Assembly: GCF_004122735.1 (NCBI RefSeq)
Contig: NZ_SDIF01000033.1
Coordinates: 1-64,000, forward strand
Source: Streptomyces sioyaensis
GTDB taxonomy: Bacteria; Actinomycetota; Actinomycetes; Streptomycetales; Streptomycetaceae
Length of the DNA stretch: 64,000 bases
Direction of reading: 5' to 3'
Shown: piece after piece, positions 52,280 to 60,771 of the stretch
Layout: each line of letters opens with the position of its first letter
Numbering within the stretch: the stretch's first letter is position 1
Notes under the pieces: generated by a model
The model's database searches: none
Seen by the model: the letters and a program-made list of their open reading frames with translations, nothing else
Told to the model about the DNA's origin: nothing
Made by a program: the position numbers and the translations under genes

Positions 52280-53026
52280 TCAGTTGGGGTGGGTGGGCTG
52301 CCGGGTCAGGTCCACGGCCGGCAGCGACGGGAGCTTGCCGAGCAGCGCCGATTCCTGGCGCAGCAGCGTCAGCTCCTGTGCCAGCCGGGCCGCGGCGTCC
52401 GGCGCCTCCAGCAGCTGCTGCTTGGCGGGGACGTCCAGCACGGCGGCCGCGGCCACCAGATACGACAGCACGGACGGGTCGGCCGGCAGGTCCTGGCCGC
52501 TCGACAGGGTCCGTTCGTTCGCCCAGGCCAGCCGCTTCTGATAGGTGCGGAAGGCCCGGACGACGCCGGAGGCCAGCGCGCCCGCGCCGTCCCCCTCGTC
52601 GTCCGGCAGCTCCTCCACCTCACCGGTCAGATACGGCCCCGAGGCCTCCACCGACAGCAGCCGGAAGCGGGTGGTGCCGGTGGCGAGCACCTCGTAGCCG
52701 GTGTCGTCGGCGGACGACTTCTCCCGGATGGTGGCCGCGTCCGCGATGCAGCCGACCGTGTGGAACGCCCGCATCGGGTCGTCACCGAAGCCTGCTGCGG
52801 GACCCTCCGCGGTCGGCAGCGTGGCGTCCGGCATGCCCTGCGCGGTGGGCGCGACCTCCCGGCCGTCCCGGATGGTGATCACCGCGAACCGGCGGTCGTC
52901 CTCGGGCACCGCGCTCAGATCGCGCATCATCGCCCGGTAGCGCGCCTCGAAGACGTTGAGCGGGAGTACGAGTCCCGGGAACAGCACCGAGTTCAGCGGG
53001 AAGAGGGGGAGGCGCACGGAGGTCAC
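52280..53026 (-). CDS. LON N-terminal-domain protein
   Basis: A 248-residue protein with only the LON substrate-binding domain: LPLFPLNSVLFPGLVLPLNVFEARY at the start, then TVGCIADA and the GTTRFRLL strand, and a helical C-terminal half (SYLVAAAAVLDVPAKQQLLEA). No protease or AAA domain is present. Such stand-alone proteins are widespread; their function is unproved. The GTG lies 14 nt after the first base of a TAGGCT -10. Confidence 0.88.
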   Translation of the reverse strand: MTSVRLPLFPLNSVLFPGLVLPLNVFEARYRAMMRDLSAVPEDDRRFAVITIRDGREVAPTAQGMPDATLPTAEGPAAGFGDDPMRAFHTVGCIADAATIREKSSADDTGYEVLATGTTRFRLLSVEASGPYLTGEVEELPDDEGDGAGALASGVVRAFRTYQKRLAWANERTLSSGQDLPADPSVLSYLVAAAAVLDVPAKQQLLEAPDAAARLAQELTLLRQESALLGKLPSLPAVDLTRQPTHPN

Positions 53027-53034
53027 AGCCGGTA

Positions 53035-53040
53035 AGCCTA
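53035..53040 (-). promoter_or_regulatory. -10 hexamer of the LON-domain gene
   Basis: TAGGCT on the minus strand, first base at 53040, 14 nt from the GTG at 53026. Confidence 0.35.
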
Positions 53041-53075
53041 GAGCCTGTAGCGGTCCGGGCCATCACCCGTACCGG

Positions 53076-54677
53076 CTATTGCCGCCGCAGCAGCCGCGAG
53101 GCGCCGGCCGCGACCGTGGTGGCGAGCACCCAGCCCGCCAGGATCAGCACCGCGGCCACCCACTGCGACCCGCCGCCCGGCTTCCAGGCGGCCCCCTGAT
53201 TGAGGTCTATCACCGGAAGCAGCAGGTCCAGGGAGTAGAGATACGGATTCCAGGGCGGCGCCTCACCCGCCTTCAGGGGCGGCGGAGGGGACGTCGAGAA
53301 GTAGAGCGTGCCGATCGCCCACAGCACGGCCATCCACACCGCGGCCCGCCCCGGCCGGTAGCCGTAGGCCACCGTCCAGTCCTGCAGGATCCCCCAGAGC
53401 TTCGCGGCCAGCGGCAGCGTCTCGCGGCGGCGCCGCTGCTTGGCCAGCAGCACCTCCCGGGCGTCGGCGTCCTCACCCGTGCTGCGCAGCGAGGCGGCCA
53501 GCATCTCGTACGGCTCGGGCGCGTACTCGGGGGTCGCCGCGGCCACCCACTGCAGCCGCAGCGCCAGCGGGAAGTGCCCGCGCGGGATCAGCGTCTCGTA
53601 GGCGAAGCCGGCCATCCACAGCCCGCCCAGCCCCGGCCAGCTCGCCGATTTGTCGATGAGGTTGACCACCCGGGCACCGGAGAGGATGACCCGGCCGCGC
53701 TGCGGGCGCTCACCGAGGAACCGCAGCTCGGGCGTCTGGATCCGGCGCAGCGACAGCTCCTGGTCGGACTCCATGATGAAGCGGGCGTTCTCGAAGTCGA
53801 CCGCGTCGCCGAAGCGCCCGTCGTCCAGCCGCATCCCGCCCTCGCACTCGAAGCGCTGCACCCGGGTGCCGCGCGAGGGGGTCTGGCCGATGCCGTACGG
53901 GGGAGTGGCGCCGCTGGAGAACGGGGAGTTCGCCAGGCCCGCGGCGGTCAGATAGAGAGTGCGCTCGACGGTCAGCTGCGGGGCGTTCAGCGCCCGGCGG
54001 CCGAACGGGTTGCACAGCCGGCTGCCGCGCAGGCTCAGCGAGACGCCGACGGTGGCGCCGCGCAGCGACAGCTCGCCGTAGGACTCCATCATCTCGGCCT
54101 GCAGGTCCTGTGCGACGGTCAGCCCGTCCGCCATGAGCGACCGGCCCTGGCGGTCCTTGTGGACGATGGTCTGATTGAGCATCAGATCGGTGCCTATCTG
54201 CGCGTCCGTGAGCCGGATGCCGGACTGCACCACACAGCGCGGCAGATGGAGATCGCCCTCGGTGTGCAGCCGGGCCGCCTCCAGCCGGGGTATCGCGCAG
54301 TTCACCAGCCGCAGCGTGGTGAAGTGGCTCTCCGGCAGCACCACCTCGGCCTCGAAGCGGCAGTCCCGCAGCTCCACGAATGGCTTGATCGTGCCGCCCG
54401 CAACGTCGAGAGTGTCCGTGATGTACGCGCCGGTGAGCTGTAAGGCGGCCACCCGTCCCGGCTGCGGGGGCGGCCCGTCGAGCATCAGCAGCGCCACGAC
54501 CCGGGCGCGCACCCGGCGCTCGGGGCCCCACAGGTGCTGCCCGTGCGGATCGTCGCGGGCCGGATCGCCGATGTGCAGGTCGCAGGTGCTGCCGTTGCGG
54601 AAGGCCTGCCACATGCTCCATTCCGCGGAGGTCAGTTGCAGGTCGGCGGGCGCGTCGCCGTCCCCGGGCTCGGTCAC
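53076..54677 (-). CDS. beta-helix-like membrane-anchored protein (often annotated membrane-associated oxidoreductase)
   Basis: A 533-residue protein. Residues about 60-370 are successive short strands of the form L.G..L...V.L...R, suggesting a right-handed beta helix (GELSLRGATVGVSLSLRGSRL is a clear stretch, in outline). A helical segment with charged runs (VLLAKQRRRRETLPLAAKLWG) and two hydrophobic helices near the end follow. I see no Rossmann fold, flavin or haem motif, so the customary oxidoreductase name is not supported. GTG 54677 follows AAGGGGG. Confidence 0.75.
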   Translation of the reverse strand: MTEPGDGDAPADLQLTSAEWSMWQAFRNGSTCDLHIGDPARDDPHGQHLWGPERRVRARVVALLMLDGPPPQPGRVAALQLTGAYITDTLDVAGGTIKPFVELRDCRFEAEVVLPESHFTTLRLVNCAIPRLEAARLHTEGDLHLPRCVVQSGIRLTDAQIGTDLMLNQTIVHKDRQGRSLMADGLTVAQDLQAEMMESYGELSLRGATVGVSLSLRGSRLCNPFGRRALNAPQLTVERTLYLTAAGLANSPFSSGATPPYGIGQTPSRGTRVQRFECEGGMRLDDGRFGDAVDFENARFIMESDQELSLRRIQTPELRFLGERPQRGRVILSGARVVNLIDKSASWPGLGGLWMAGFAYETLIPRGHFPLALRLQWVAAATPEYAPEPYEMLAASLRSTGEDADAREVLLAKQRRRRETLPLAAKLWGILQDWTVAYGYRPGRAAVWMAVLWAIGTLYFSTSPPPPLKAGEAPPWNPYLYSLDLLLPVIDLNQGAAWKPGGGSQWVAAVLILAGWVLATTVAAGASRLLRRQ

Positions 54678-54884
54678 TGTGGATCCCCCTTGCTGTCCCG
54701 TGGTGTGTCGCAACCTGTTCGGACGCACCCTCGTGCACCGGTCGTGTGGCGTCCCACAGGCGTCCCCGTACGCCGTCAGCTGGCCCTTGCCCGCCCCGTG
54801 TCTGCTTGAACACGCGTGGTCAGGGCCAACTCCGGTCAACTTCGAACGGCCGGGTCACGGTGCGTCCGCGGCGCACGCCGCTGT

Positions 54885-54901
54885 GTATCACTGAGTGATA
54901 C
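54885..54901. promoter_or_regulatory. 17-bp perfect palindrome upstream of hisD
   Basis: GTATCACT and AGTGATAC flank a single G, 40 nt before the hisD start. A likely operator for a dimeric repressor controlling his or the divergent gene; the TCAC/GTGA spacing is 3 nt, not the 5 nt of the BldD box as I recall it. Confidence 0.5.
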
Positions 54902-54929
54902 GGCCGCTCGGGCCCAGGAGCAGGTCTGA

Positions 54930-54935
54930 GACACT
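54930..54935 (+). promoter_or_regulatory. -10 hexamer of the his operon
   Basis: GACACT, first base 12 nt before the hisD GTG, consistent with a leaderless operon mRNA. Confidence 0.35.
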
Positions 54936-54941
54936 GGGAGG

Positions 54942-56264
54942 GTGATCTCCCGAATCGACCTGCGCGGTGACGCCCTCCCCGAGGGCGGCGCCCTGCGCGA
55001 TCTGCTGCCCCGTGCCGAGTTCGACGTGGAAGCCGCCCTGGAGAAGGTGCGGCCCATCTGCGAGGACGTACGCCATCGCGGCACCGCGGCGCTGATCGAT
55101 TGTGCGCGGCGGTTCGACGGCGTCGAGATCACCCGCGTACGGGTGCCCGACGAGGCCCTGCGCGAGGCCCTCGACGGGCTGGACCCGGCCGTGCGGGCCG
55201 CTCTGGAGGAGTCCATCCGGCGTGCCCGGATCGTCCACCGCGAACAGCGCCGCACCGATGTCACGACCAAGGTCGTCCCCGGCGGCACGGTCACCGAACG
55301 CTGGGTGCCCGTCGAGCGGGTGGGGCTCTACGTCCCCGGCGGCCTGGCGGTCTACCCGTCCTCCGTCGTCATGAACGTCGTCCCGGCGCAGGAGGCCGGG
55401 GTCACCGGCATCGCCGTCACCTCCCCGCCGCAGAAGGAGTTCGGCGGCCGGCCGCACCCGACCATCCTCGCCGCCTGCGCCCTGCTCGGCGTCGACGAGG
55501 TCTACGCCGCCGGCGGCGCCCAGGCCATCGCGATGTTCGCGTACGGCACCGAGGAGTGCCTGCCGGTCAACCTCGTCACGGGCCCCGGCAACATCTACGT
55601 CGCCTCCGCCAAGCGCCTGCTCAAGGGACGCATCGGCATCGACGCCGAGGCCGGCCCCACCGAGATCGCGGTCCTCGCGGACGCCACCGCCGACCCCGAG
55701 CACGTCGCCGCCGACCTGATCAGCCAGGCCGAGCACGACACCCTGGCCGCGGCCGTGCTGGTCACCGACTCCGCCGAGCTCGCCGACGCCGTCGACGAGG
55801 CCCTCAAGCGGCAGGTCGCCGCCACCAAGCACATCGAGCGGATCACCGAGGCGCTGGGCGGCCGGCAGTCCGCGACCGTCCTCGTCGACGGCATCGACGA
55901 GGGCCTCACGGTCGTGGACGCCTACGGCGCCGAACACCTGGAGATCCAGACCGCCGACGCCTCCGCCGTCGCCGCCCGGGTCCGCAACGCCGGCGCGGTC
56001 TTCGTCGGCCCCTGGGCCCCGGTCTCGCTCGGCGACTACTGCGCCGGCTCCAACCACGTCCTGCCCACCGGCGGCTGCGCCTGCCACTCCTCCGGCCTGT
56101 CCGTGCAGTCCTTCCTGCGCGGCATCCATGTCGTGGACTACTCGCGCGACGCGCTGGCCGAGGTCGCCCACCATGTGGTGACCCTCGCCGAGGCCGAGGA
56201 CCTCCCGGCCCATGGCGCCGCGCTGAAGGCCAGGTTCGAATGGAAGGTCCCGCAGAGCAAGTGA
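54942..56264 (+). CDS. hisD: histidinol dehydrogenase
   Basis: A 440-residue NAD- and zinc-dependent enzyme that oxidises histidinol to histidine in two steps, the last reactions of the pathway. The family signature is GADAEAGPTEIAVLAD-like at IGIDAEAGPTEIAVLAD; zinc-site regions are SQAEHD and YGAEHLEIQ; AGSNHVLPTGG is also diagnostic. First gene of the his operon. Its stop overlaps the hisC GTG. GGGAGG lies too close to the GTG to be an ordinary ribosome site. Confidence 0.97.
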   Translation: MISRIDLRGDALPEGGALRDLLPRAEFDVEAALEKVRPICEDVRHRGTAALIDCARRFDGVEITRVRVPDEALREALDGLDPAVRAALEESIRRARIVHREQRRTDVTTKVVPGGTVTERWVPVERVGLYVPGGLAVYPSSVVMNVVPAQEAGVTGIAVTSPPQKEFGGRPHPTILAACALLGVDEVYAAGGAQAIAMFAYGTEECLPVNLVTGPGNIYVASAKRLLKGRIGIDAEAGPTEIAVLADATADPEHVAADLISQAEHDTLAAAVLVTDSAELADAVDEALKRQVAATKHIERITEALGGRQSATVLVDGIDEGLTVVDAYGAEHLEIQTADASAVAARVRNAGAVFVGPWAPVSLGDYCAGSNHVLPTGGCACHSSGLSVQSFLRGIHVVDYSRDALAEVAHHVVTLAEAEDLPAHGAALKARFEWKVPQSK

Positions 56265-57391
56265 GCAGGCACGTGACCCGTATCGACGACCTCCCCATCC
56301 GGGACGAGCTGCGCGGCCAGTCCCCCTACGGCGCGCCGCAGCTGGACGTCCCGGTGCGCCTGAACACCAACGAGAACCCCTACCCGCTGCCCGAACCGCT
56401 GGTCCGGCGGATCGCCGAGCGGGTGACCGAGGCCGCCCGGCAGCTCAACCGCTACCCCGACCGGGACGCGGTCGAGCTGCGCGAGGCGCTGGCCCGCTAC
56501 CTCACCGGCACCGGCGGCCACCCGGTCACCCGGGAGCAGATCTGGGCCGCCAACGGCTCCAACGAGGTCATCCAGCAGCTGCTGCAGACCTTCGGCGGCC
56601 CCGGCCGCACGGCCCTCGGCTTCGAGCCGTCGTACTCCATGCACGGGCTGATCTCCCGCGGCACGGGCACCGGCTGGATCTCCGGCCCGCGGGGCGCCGA
56701 CTTCACCATCGACGTCGAGGCGGCGCGGGCGGCCATCGCCGAGCAGCGGCCCGACGTGGTCTTCATCTGCTCGCCGAACAACCCCACCGGCACCGCCGTC
56801 GAGGCGGAGACGGTGCTGGCGCTGTACGACGCCGCGCAGGCGGCGCGGGCCGACGGCGCCGGGGCCCTGGTGGTGGTCGACGAGGCCTACGGCGAGTTCA
56901 GCCACCGCCCCTCGCTGCTGCCGCTGATCGAGGGCCGGCCGAATCTGGTGGTCTCGCGGACCATGTCCAAGGCGTTCGGCGCGGCCGGACTGCGGCTGGG
57001 CTATCTGGCCGCCGATCCCGCCGTGGTCGACGCCGTCCAGCTCGTGCGGCTGCCTTACCACCTCTCGTCCGTCACCCAGGCCACCGCGCTCGCCGCGCTG
57101 GAGCACACCGACACCCTGCTGAAGTACGTCGAGCAGCTCAAGGCCGAGCGGGACCGCCTGGTCACCGAGCTGCGGGCGAGCGGCTGCCAGGTCGTCGACT
57201 CCGACGCCAACTTCGTGCAGTTCGGTCTCTTCGACGACGCGCACGCCACCTGGCAGGCGATCCTCGACCACGGCGTGCTGGTCCGTGACAACGGCGTACC
57301 GGGCTGGCTGCGGGTCACCGCCGGCACCCCGGCCGAGAACGACGCGTTCCTCGACGCGGTTCGTGCAGTACTGAAGGAGAGCAAGCGATGA
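56261..57391 (+). CDS. hisC: histidinol-phosphate aminotransferase
   Basis: A 376-residue fold-I PLP aminotransferase converting imidazole-acetol phosphate to histidinol phosphate with glutamate. PLP contacts: SPNNPTGTAVE, VVVDEAYGEF, the Schiff-base lysine in SRTMSKAFG, and LRLGYLAAD. GTG 56261 overlaps the hisD stop (GTGA); GTG 56273 (MTRIDDLPIRD) is an alternative. The stop overlaps the hisB start. Confidence 0.96.
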   Translation: MSRHVTRIDDLPIRDELRGQSPYGAPQLDVPVRLNTNENPYPLPEPLVRRIAERVTEAARQLNRYPDRDAVELREALARYLTGTGGHPVTREQIWAANGSNEVIQQLLQTFGGPGRTALGFEPSYSMHGLISRGTGTGWISGPRGADFTIDVEAARAAIAEQRPDVVFICSPNNPTGTAVEAETVLALYDAAQAARADGAGALVVVDEAYGEFSHRPSLLPLIEGRPNLVVSRTMSKAFGAAGLRLGYLAADPAVVDAVQLVRLPYHLSSVTQATALAALEHTDTLLKYVEQLKAERDRLVTELRASGCQVVDSDANFVQFGLFDDAHATWQAILDHGVLVRDNGVPGWLRVTAGTPAENDAFLDAVRAVLKESKR

Positions 57392-57981
57392 CCCGCGTAG
57401 GACGCGTGGAGCGCACCACGAAGGAAACGTCCGTGCTCGTCGAGATCGATCTCGACGGCCGGGGCGAGGTGGAGGTGTCGACCGGGGTCGGCTTCTACGA
57501 CCACATGCTCGACCAGCTCGGCCGGCACGGCCTGTTCGACCTGAAGGTCAAGACCGACGGCGATCTGCATATCGACACCCACCACACCATCGAGGACACC
57601 GCCCTCGCGCTGGGTGCCGCCTTCAAGCAGGCCCTCGGCGACAAGTCCGGCATCTACCGCTTCGGTAACTGCACCGTCCCGCTGGACGAGTCGCTGGCCC
57701 AGGTGACCGTCGACCTCTCCGGCCGCCCGTATCTGGTGCACACCGAGCCGGAGAACATGGCGCCGATGATCGGCAGCTACGACACGACCATGACCCGGCA
57801 CATCTTCGAGTCGTTCGTCGCCCAGGCCCAGATAGCGCTGCACATCCACGTGCCGTACGGCCGCAACGCCCACCACATCGTGGAGTGCCAGTTCAAGGCG
57901 CTGGCCCGGGCGCTGCGCTACGCCAGCGAGCGGGACCCGCGGGCGGCCGGCATCATCCCGTCCACGAAGGGCGCGCTGTGA
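57388..57981 (+). CDS. hisB: imidazoleglycerol-phosphate dehydratase
   Basis: A 197-residue monofunctional dehydratase forming imidazole-acetol phosphate, with two internal repeats that bind manganese. Metal-site histidines occur in GFYDHMLDQLGRHG, DTHHTIEDTAL, FESFVAQAQIALHIH and YGRNAHHIVECQFKALAR. No phosphatase domain, as usual outside enteric bacteria. The start overlaps hisC (ATGA); the stop overlaps a small membrane gene (GTGA). Confidence 0.97.
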   Translation: MTRVGRVERTTKETSVLVEIDLDGRGEVEVSTGVGFYDHMLDQLGRHGLFDLKVKTDGDLHIDTHHTIEDTALALGAAFKQALGDKSGIYRFGNCTVPLDESLAQVTVDLSGRPYLVHTEPENMAPMIGSYDTTMTRHIFESFVAQAQIALHIHVPYGRNAHHIVECQFKALARALRYASERDPRAAGIIPSTKGAL

Positions 57982-58142
57982 ACGGCCTGTCGACCGTCTT
58001 CATCCTGCTCGGCCTCTTCCTCCTCGGCGGCGTCTACTCCTTCTGGAAGCAGCAACTCCCCAAGAGCCTGATCGTGCTGTTGTCCGTCGGCTCGGCGCTG
58101 TGCCTGGCCGCCGGTGTGCTCCGGTTGGAGGTATGGAATTGA
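57978..58142 (+). CDS. 54-residue membrane protein in the his operon
   Basis: A small protein with two hydrophobic helices (about 4-19 and 29-47) separated by the basic turn SFWKQQLPKS. The GTG at 57978 overlaps the hisB stop (GTGA) and its end overlaps the hisH start region by 10 nt, so it is fully embedded and coupled. I do not recognise a family; its place in the operon suggests it is conserved in streptomycetes. Confidence 0.75.
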   Translation: MNGLSTVFILLGLFLLGGVYSFWKQQLPKSLIVLLSVGSALCLAAGVLRLEVWN

Positions 58143-58789
58143 CCGCCTCGGCACCCCGTAAGAAGGTCGTCGTCTTCGACTACGGCTTCGGCAACGTCCG
58201 CTCCGCCGAGCGCGCCCTGGCGCACGTCGGCGCCGAGGTGGAGATCACCCGGGACTTCGACCGGGCGATGAACGCCGAGGGGCTGCTGGTCCCCGGCGTC
58301 GGCGCGTTCGCCGCCTGCATGGCCGGGCTGAAGGAGGCCCGCGGCGACTGGCTCGTCGGCCGCCGGCTGTCCGGCGGGCGCCCCGTGATGGGCATCTGCG
58401 TCGGCATGCAGATCCTCTTCGGCCGCGGCATCGAGCACGGCATCGAGACCGAGGGCCTGGACGAGTGGCCCGGCACGGTCGGCCCGCTCAAGGCCGAGGT
58501 CGTCCCGCACATGGGCTGGAACACCGTCGAGGCCGCCGACGGCTCGCAGCTCTTCGCCGGGCTGCCCGCCGACGCCCGCTACTACTTCGTGCACTCCTAC
58601 GCGGTGCACGACTGGGAGCTGGAGGTCGGCAACCCCCACCTCGCCGCACCGAAGGTCACCTGGGCCACCCACGGTGAGCGGTTCGTGGCCGCGGTCGAGA
58701 ACGGCCCGCTGTGGGCCACCCAGTTCCACCCCGAGAAGTCCGGCGACGCCGGCGCCCAGCTCCTGACCAACTGGATCAACACCCTGTGA
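58133..58789 (+). CDS. hisH: imidazole glycerol phosphate synthase, glutaminase subunit HisH
   Basis: A 218-residue class I glutamine amidotransferase delivering ammonia to HisF. The nucleophile Cys lies in MGICVGMQILFGRG; the His/Glu pair is in WATQFHPEKSG; the N-terminal FDYGFGNVRSAERAL is typical. The start is ambiguous. ATG 58133 is only 2 nt after GGAGG, whereas TTG 58139, overlapping the preceding stop as TTGA, is 8 nt from it and gives MTASAPRKKV. HisF is encoded two genes later. Confidence 0.96.
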   Translation: MELTASAPRKKVVVFDYGFGNVRSAERALAHVGAEVEITRDFDRAMNAEGLLVPGVGAFAACMAGLKEARGDWLVGRRLSGGRPVMGICVGMQILFGRGIEHGIETEGLDEWPGTVGPLKAEVVPHMGWNTVEAADGSQLFAGLPADARYYFVHSYAVHDWELEVGNPHLAAPKVTWATHGERFVAAVENGPLWATQFHPEKSGDAGAQLLTNWINTL

Positions 58790-58797
58790 GCCCCTTG

Positions 58798-59520
58798 ATG
58801 CCGAAGCTCGAACTCCTCCCCGCCGTCGACGTCCGCGACGGCCAGGCCGTCCGCCTCGTCCACGGCGAGTCCGGCTCCGAGACCTCCTACGGCGACCCGC
58901 TGGAGGCGGCCCTCGCCTGGCAGCGGGCCGGCGCCGAATGGCTGCACCTCGTCGACCTCGACGCGGCCTTCGGCACCGGCGACAACCGGGCGCAGATCGC
59001 CCAGGTCGCCCGGTCCATGGACATCAAGGTCGAGCTGTCCGGCGGTATCCGCGACGACGACACGCTCGCCGCCGCGCTCGCCACCGGCTGCCGCCGGGTC
59101 AACCTCGGCACCGCCGCGCTGGAGACCCCCGAGTGGGTCGCCAAGGTCATCGCCGAGCACGGCGAGAAGATCGCGGTCGGCCTGGACGTGCGCGGGACGA
59201 CGCTGCGCGGCCGCGGCTGGACCCGCGACGGCGGCGACCTCTACGAGACGCTGGCCCGCCTCGACGCCGAGGGCTGCGCCCGCTACGTCGTCACCGACAT
59301 CAACAAGGACGGCACCCTCCAGGGCCCCAACCTGGAGCTGCTGCGGAACGTCTGCGCGGCCACCGACCGCCCCGTCGTCGCCTCCGGTGGCGTCTCCTCC
59401 CTCGACGACCTGCGGGCGCTCGCCACGCTGGTACCCGAAGGTGTGGAGGGCGCGATCGTCGGCAAGGCGCTCTATGCGAAGGCGTTCACCCTCGAAGAGG
59501 CGCTGGCAGCAGTGTCGTAA
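58798..59520 (+). CDS. priA: PriA, bifunctional HisA/TrpF isomerase
   Basis: A 240-residue beta/alpha-barrel isomerase. In streptomycetes and mycobacteria this single enzyme (PriA) serves both ProFAR isomerisation in histidine synthesis and phosphoribosylanthranilate isomerisation in tryptophan synthesis. Catalytic Asp in LLPAVDVRDGQAVRL and in YVVTDINKDGTLQGPN; phosphate loops VELSGGIRDDD and VVASGGVSSLDD. ATG 58798 is used; GTG 58786, overlapping the hisH stop, is possible. The dual role is known for the family, not shown by this sequence. Confidence 0.95.
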   Translation: MPKLELLPAVDVRDGQAVRLVHGESGSETSYGDPLEAALAWQRAGAEWLHLVDLDAAFGTGDNRAQIAQVARSMDIKVELSGGIRDDDTLAAALATGCRRVNLGTAALETPEWVAKVIAEHGEKIAVGLDVRGTTLRGRGWTRDGGDLYETLARLDAEGCARYVVTDINKDGTLQGPNLELLRNVCAATDRPVVASGGVSSLDDLRALATLVPEGVEGAIVGKALYAKAFTLEEALAAVS

Positions 59521-59541
59521 CGGCGAACGAAAGGCCGCGTG

Positions 59542-59949
59542 ATGACCATCGAGCGCGTACGGACCGACAACCCCTGGGAAGACAAGATCGGCTTCGCGCG
59601 CGCCGTGGCGGCCGGCGACCGGGTCCTGGTCGCCGGCACGATGCCACTGGTCGACGGCGTGCTCCAGGGGGAGGGCGACCCCTACGTCCAGACCCGGACC
59701 GCCCTCACCAACGCGCTGGCCGCGCTCACGCCCTTCGGCCTGGGCGCCGACGCGGTACTGCGGACCCGGCTGTACCTCACCCACCTCCGCGACGTGGACG
59801 CGGCCGGCCGCGCCCACCGGGAGCTGTTCGAGGCCACCCCGCCGGTCGCGACCCTGGTCGTGGTCTCCGGCTTCGTCGACTCCCGCGTCCTGGTCGAAGT
59901 AGAACTCGAAGCATTCCGCGAACAGTCAGAAAGGCCCTCCCACCCATGA
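59542..59949 (+). CDS. RidA-family imine/enamine deaminase
   Basis: A 135-residue trimeric-type protein (YjgF/YER057c/UK114 fold). It has GDRVLVAGTMPL near residues 26-37, the active-site-type Arg in RTRLYLTHLRD, and the C-terminal LVEVELEAF strand. RidA proteins hydrolyse reactive imines released by PLP enzymes. The ATG at 59542 (or GTG 59539) follows GAAAGG. Its stop overlaps hisF (ATGA), so it is an integral operon member. Confidence 0.88.
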   Translation: MTIERVRTDNPWEDKIGFARAVAAGDRVLVAGTMPLVDGVLQGEGDPYVQTRTALTNALAALTPFGLGADAVLRTRLYLTHLRDVDAAGRAHRELFEATPPVATLVVVSGFVDSRVLVEVELEAFREQSERPSHP

Positions 59950-60710
59950 CCCTGGCGGTCCGAGTCATCCCTTGCCTGGACGTCGACAACGGCCGGGTCG
60001 TCAAGGGCGTCAACTTCCAGAACCTGCGGGACGCCGGCGACCCGGTCGAGATGGCGAAGATCTACGGCGAGGAGGGCGCCGACGAGCTGACCTTCCTCGA
60101 CATCACCGCCTCCTCCGGCAACCGCGAGACCACCTATGACGTGGTCCGCCGCACCGCCGAGCAGGTCTTCATCCCGCTCACCGTCGGCGGCGGCGTGCGC
60201 ACCCCCGACGACGTGGACAAGCTGCTGCGGGCCGGCGCCGACAAGGTCGGCGTCAACACCGCAGCCATCGCCCGGCCCGACGTGATCCGCGAGATCGCCG
60301 AGCGCTTCGGCAGCCAGGTCCTGGTGCTGTCGGTCGACGCCCGCCGCACCGACGCCGGCACCCCCTCCGGGTTCGAGGTCACCACCCACGGCGGCCGCCG
60401 CGGCACCGGCATCGACGCCGTCGAATGGGCCCACCGCGCCGCCGCCCTCGGCGCCGGCGAGATCCTGCTGAACTCCATGGACGCCGACGGCACCAAGGAC
60501 GGCTACGACGTCGAGATGATCGAGGCGGTCCGCAAGCACGTCACCGTCCCGGTGATCGCCTCCGGCGGCGCCGGCCGGCTGGACGACTTCGCCCCGGCCG
60601 TCGCGGCCGGCGCCGACGCGGTGCTCGCCGCCTCCGTCTTCCACTTCGGCGACCTGCGCATCGGCCAGGTCAAGGACGCCCTCCGGAGCGCGGGGCACCC
60701 GGTGCGCTGA
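59946..60710 (+). CDS. hisF: imidazole glycerol phosphate synthase, cyclase subunit HisF
   Basis: A 254-residue beta/alpha barrel that uses ammonia from HisH to make imidazole glycerol phosphate and AICAR. Catalytic Asp residues in IPCLDVDNGRVVKG and VLSVDARR; phosphate sites PLTVGGGVRTPDD and VIASGGAGRLDDF. The start overlaps ridA by 4 nt. Last gene of the operon; a different promoter begins 27 nt after its stop. Confidence 0.97.
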   Translation: MTLAVRVIPCLDVDNGRVVKGVNFQNLRDAGDPVEMAKIYGEEGADELTFLDITASSGNRETTYDVVRRTAEQVFIPLTVGGGVRTPDDVDKLLRAGADKVGVNTAAIARPDVIREIAERFGSQVLVLSVDARRTDAGTPSGFEVTTHGGRRGTGIDAVEWAHRAAALGAGEILLNSMDADGTKDGYDVEMIEAVRKHVTVPVIASGGAGRLDDFAPAVAAGADAVLAASVFHFGDLRIGQVKDALRSAGHPVR

Positions 60711-60736
60711 CCCGAAGGCCGCCGCCCCGGAGCCTG

Positions 60737-60765
60737 CTGACACGAAGATCATTGACGCGTAGGCT
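60737..60765 (+). promoter_or_regulatory. promoter of the nitrile hydratase operon
   Basis: CTGACA at 60737-60742 and TAGGCT at 60760-60765 with an ideal 17-nt spacer. The ATG at 60772 is 12 nt from the first base of the -10, so transcription should start at the start codon. Confidence 0.65.
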
Positions 60766-60771
60766 CCGCCC

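Noticed and set aside
55100..57391. 763-codon frame as a single large protein
   Set aside because: Its first part is out of frame with hisD and Arg-rich; only the hisC part from 56261 is real.
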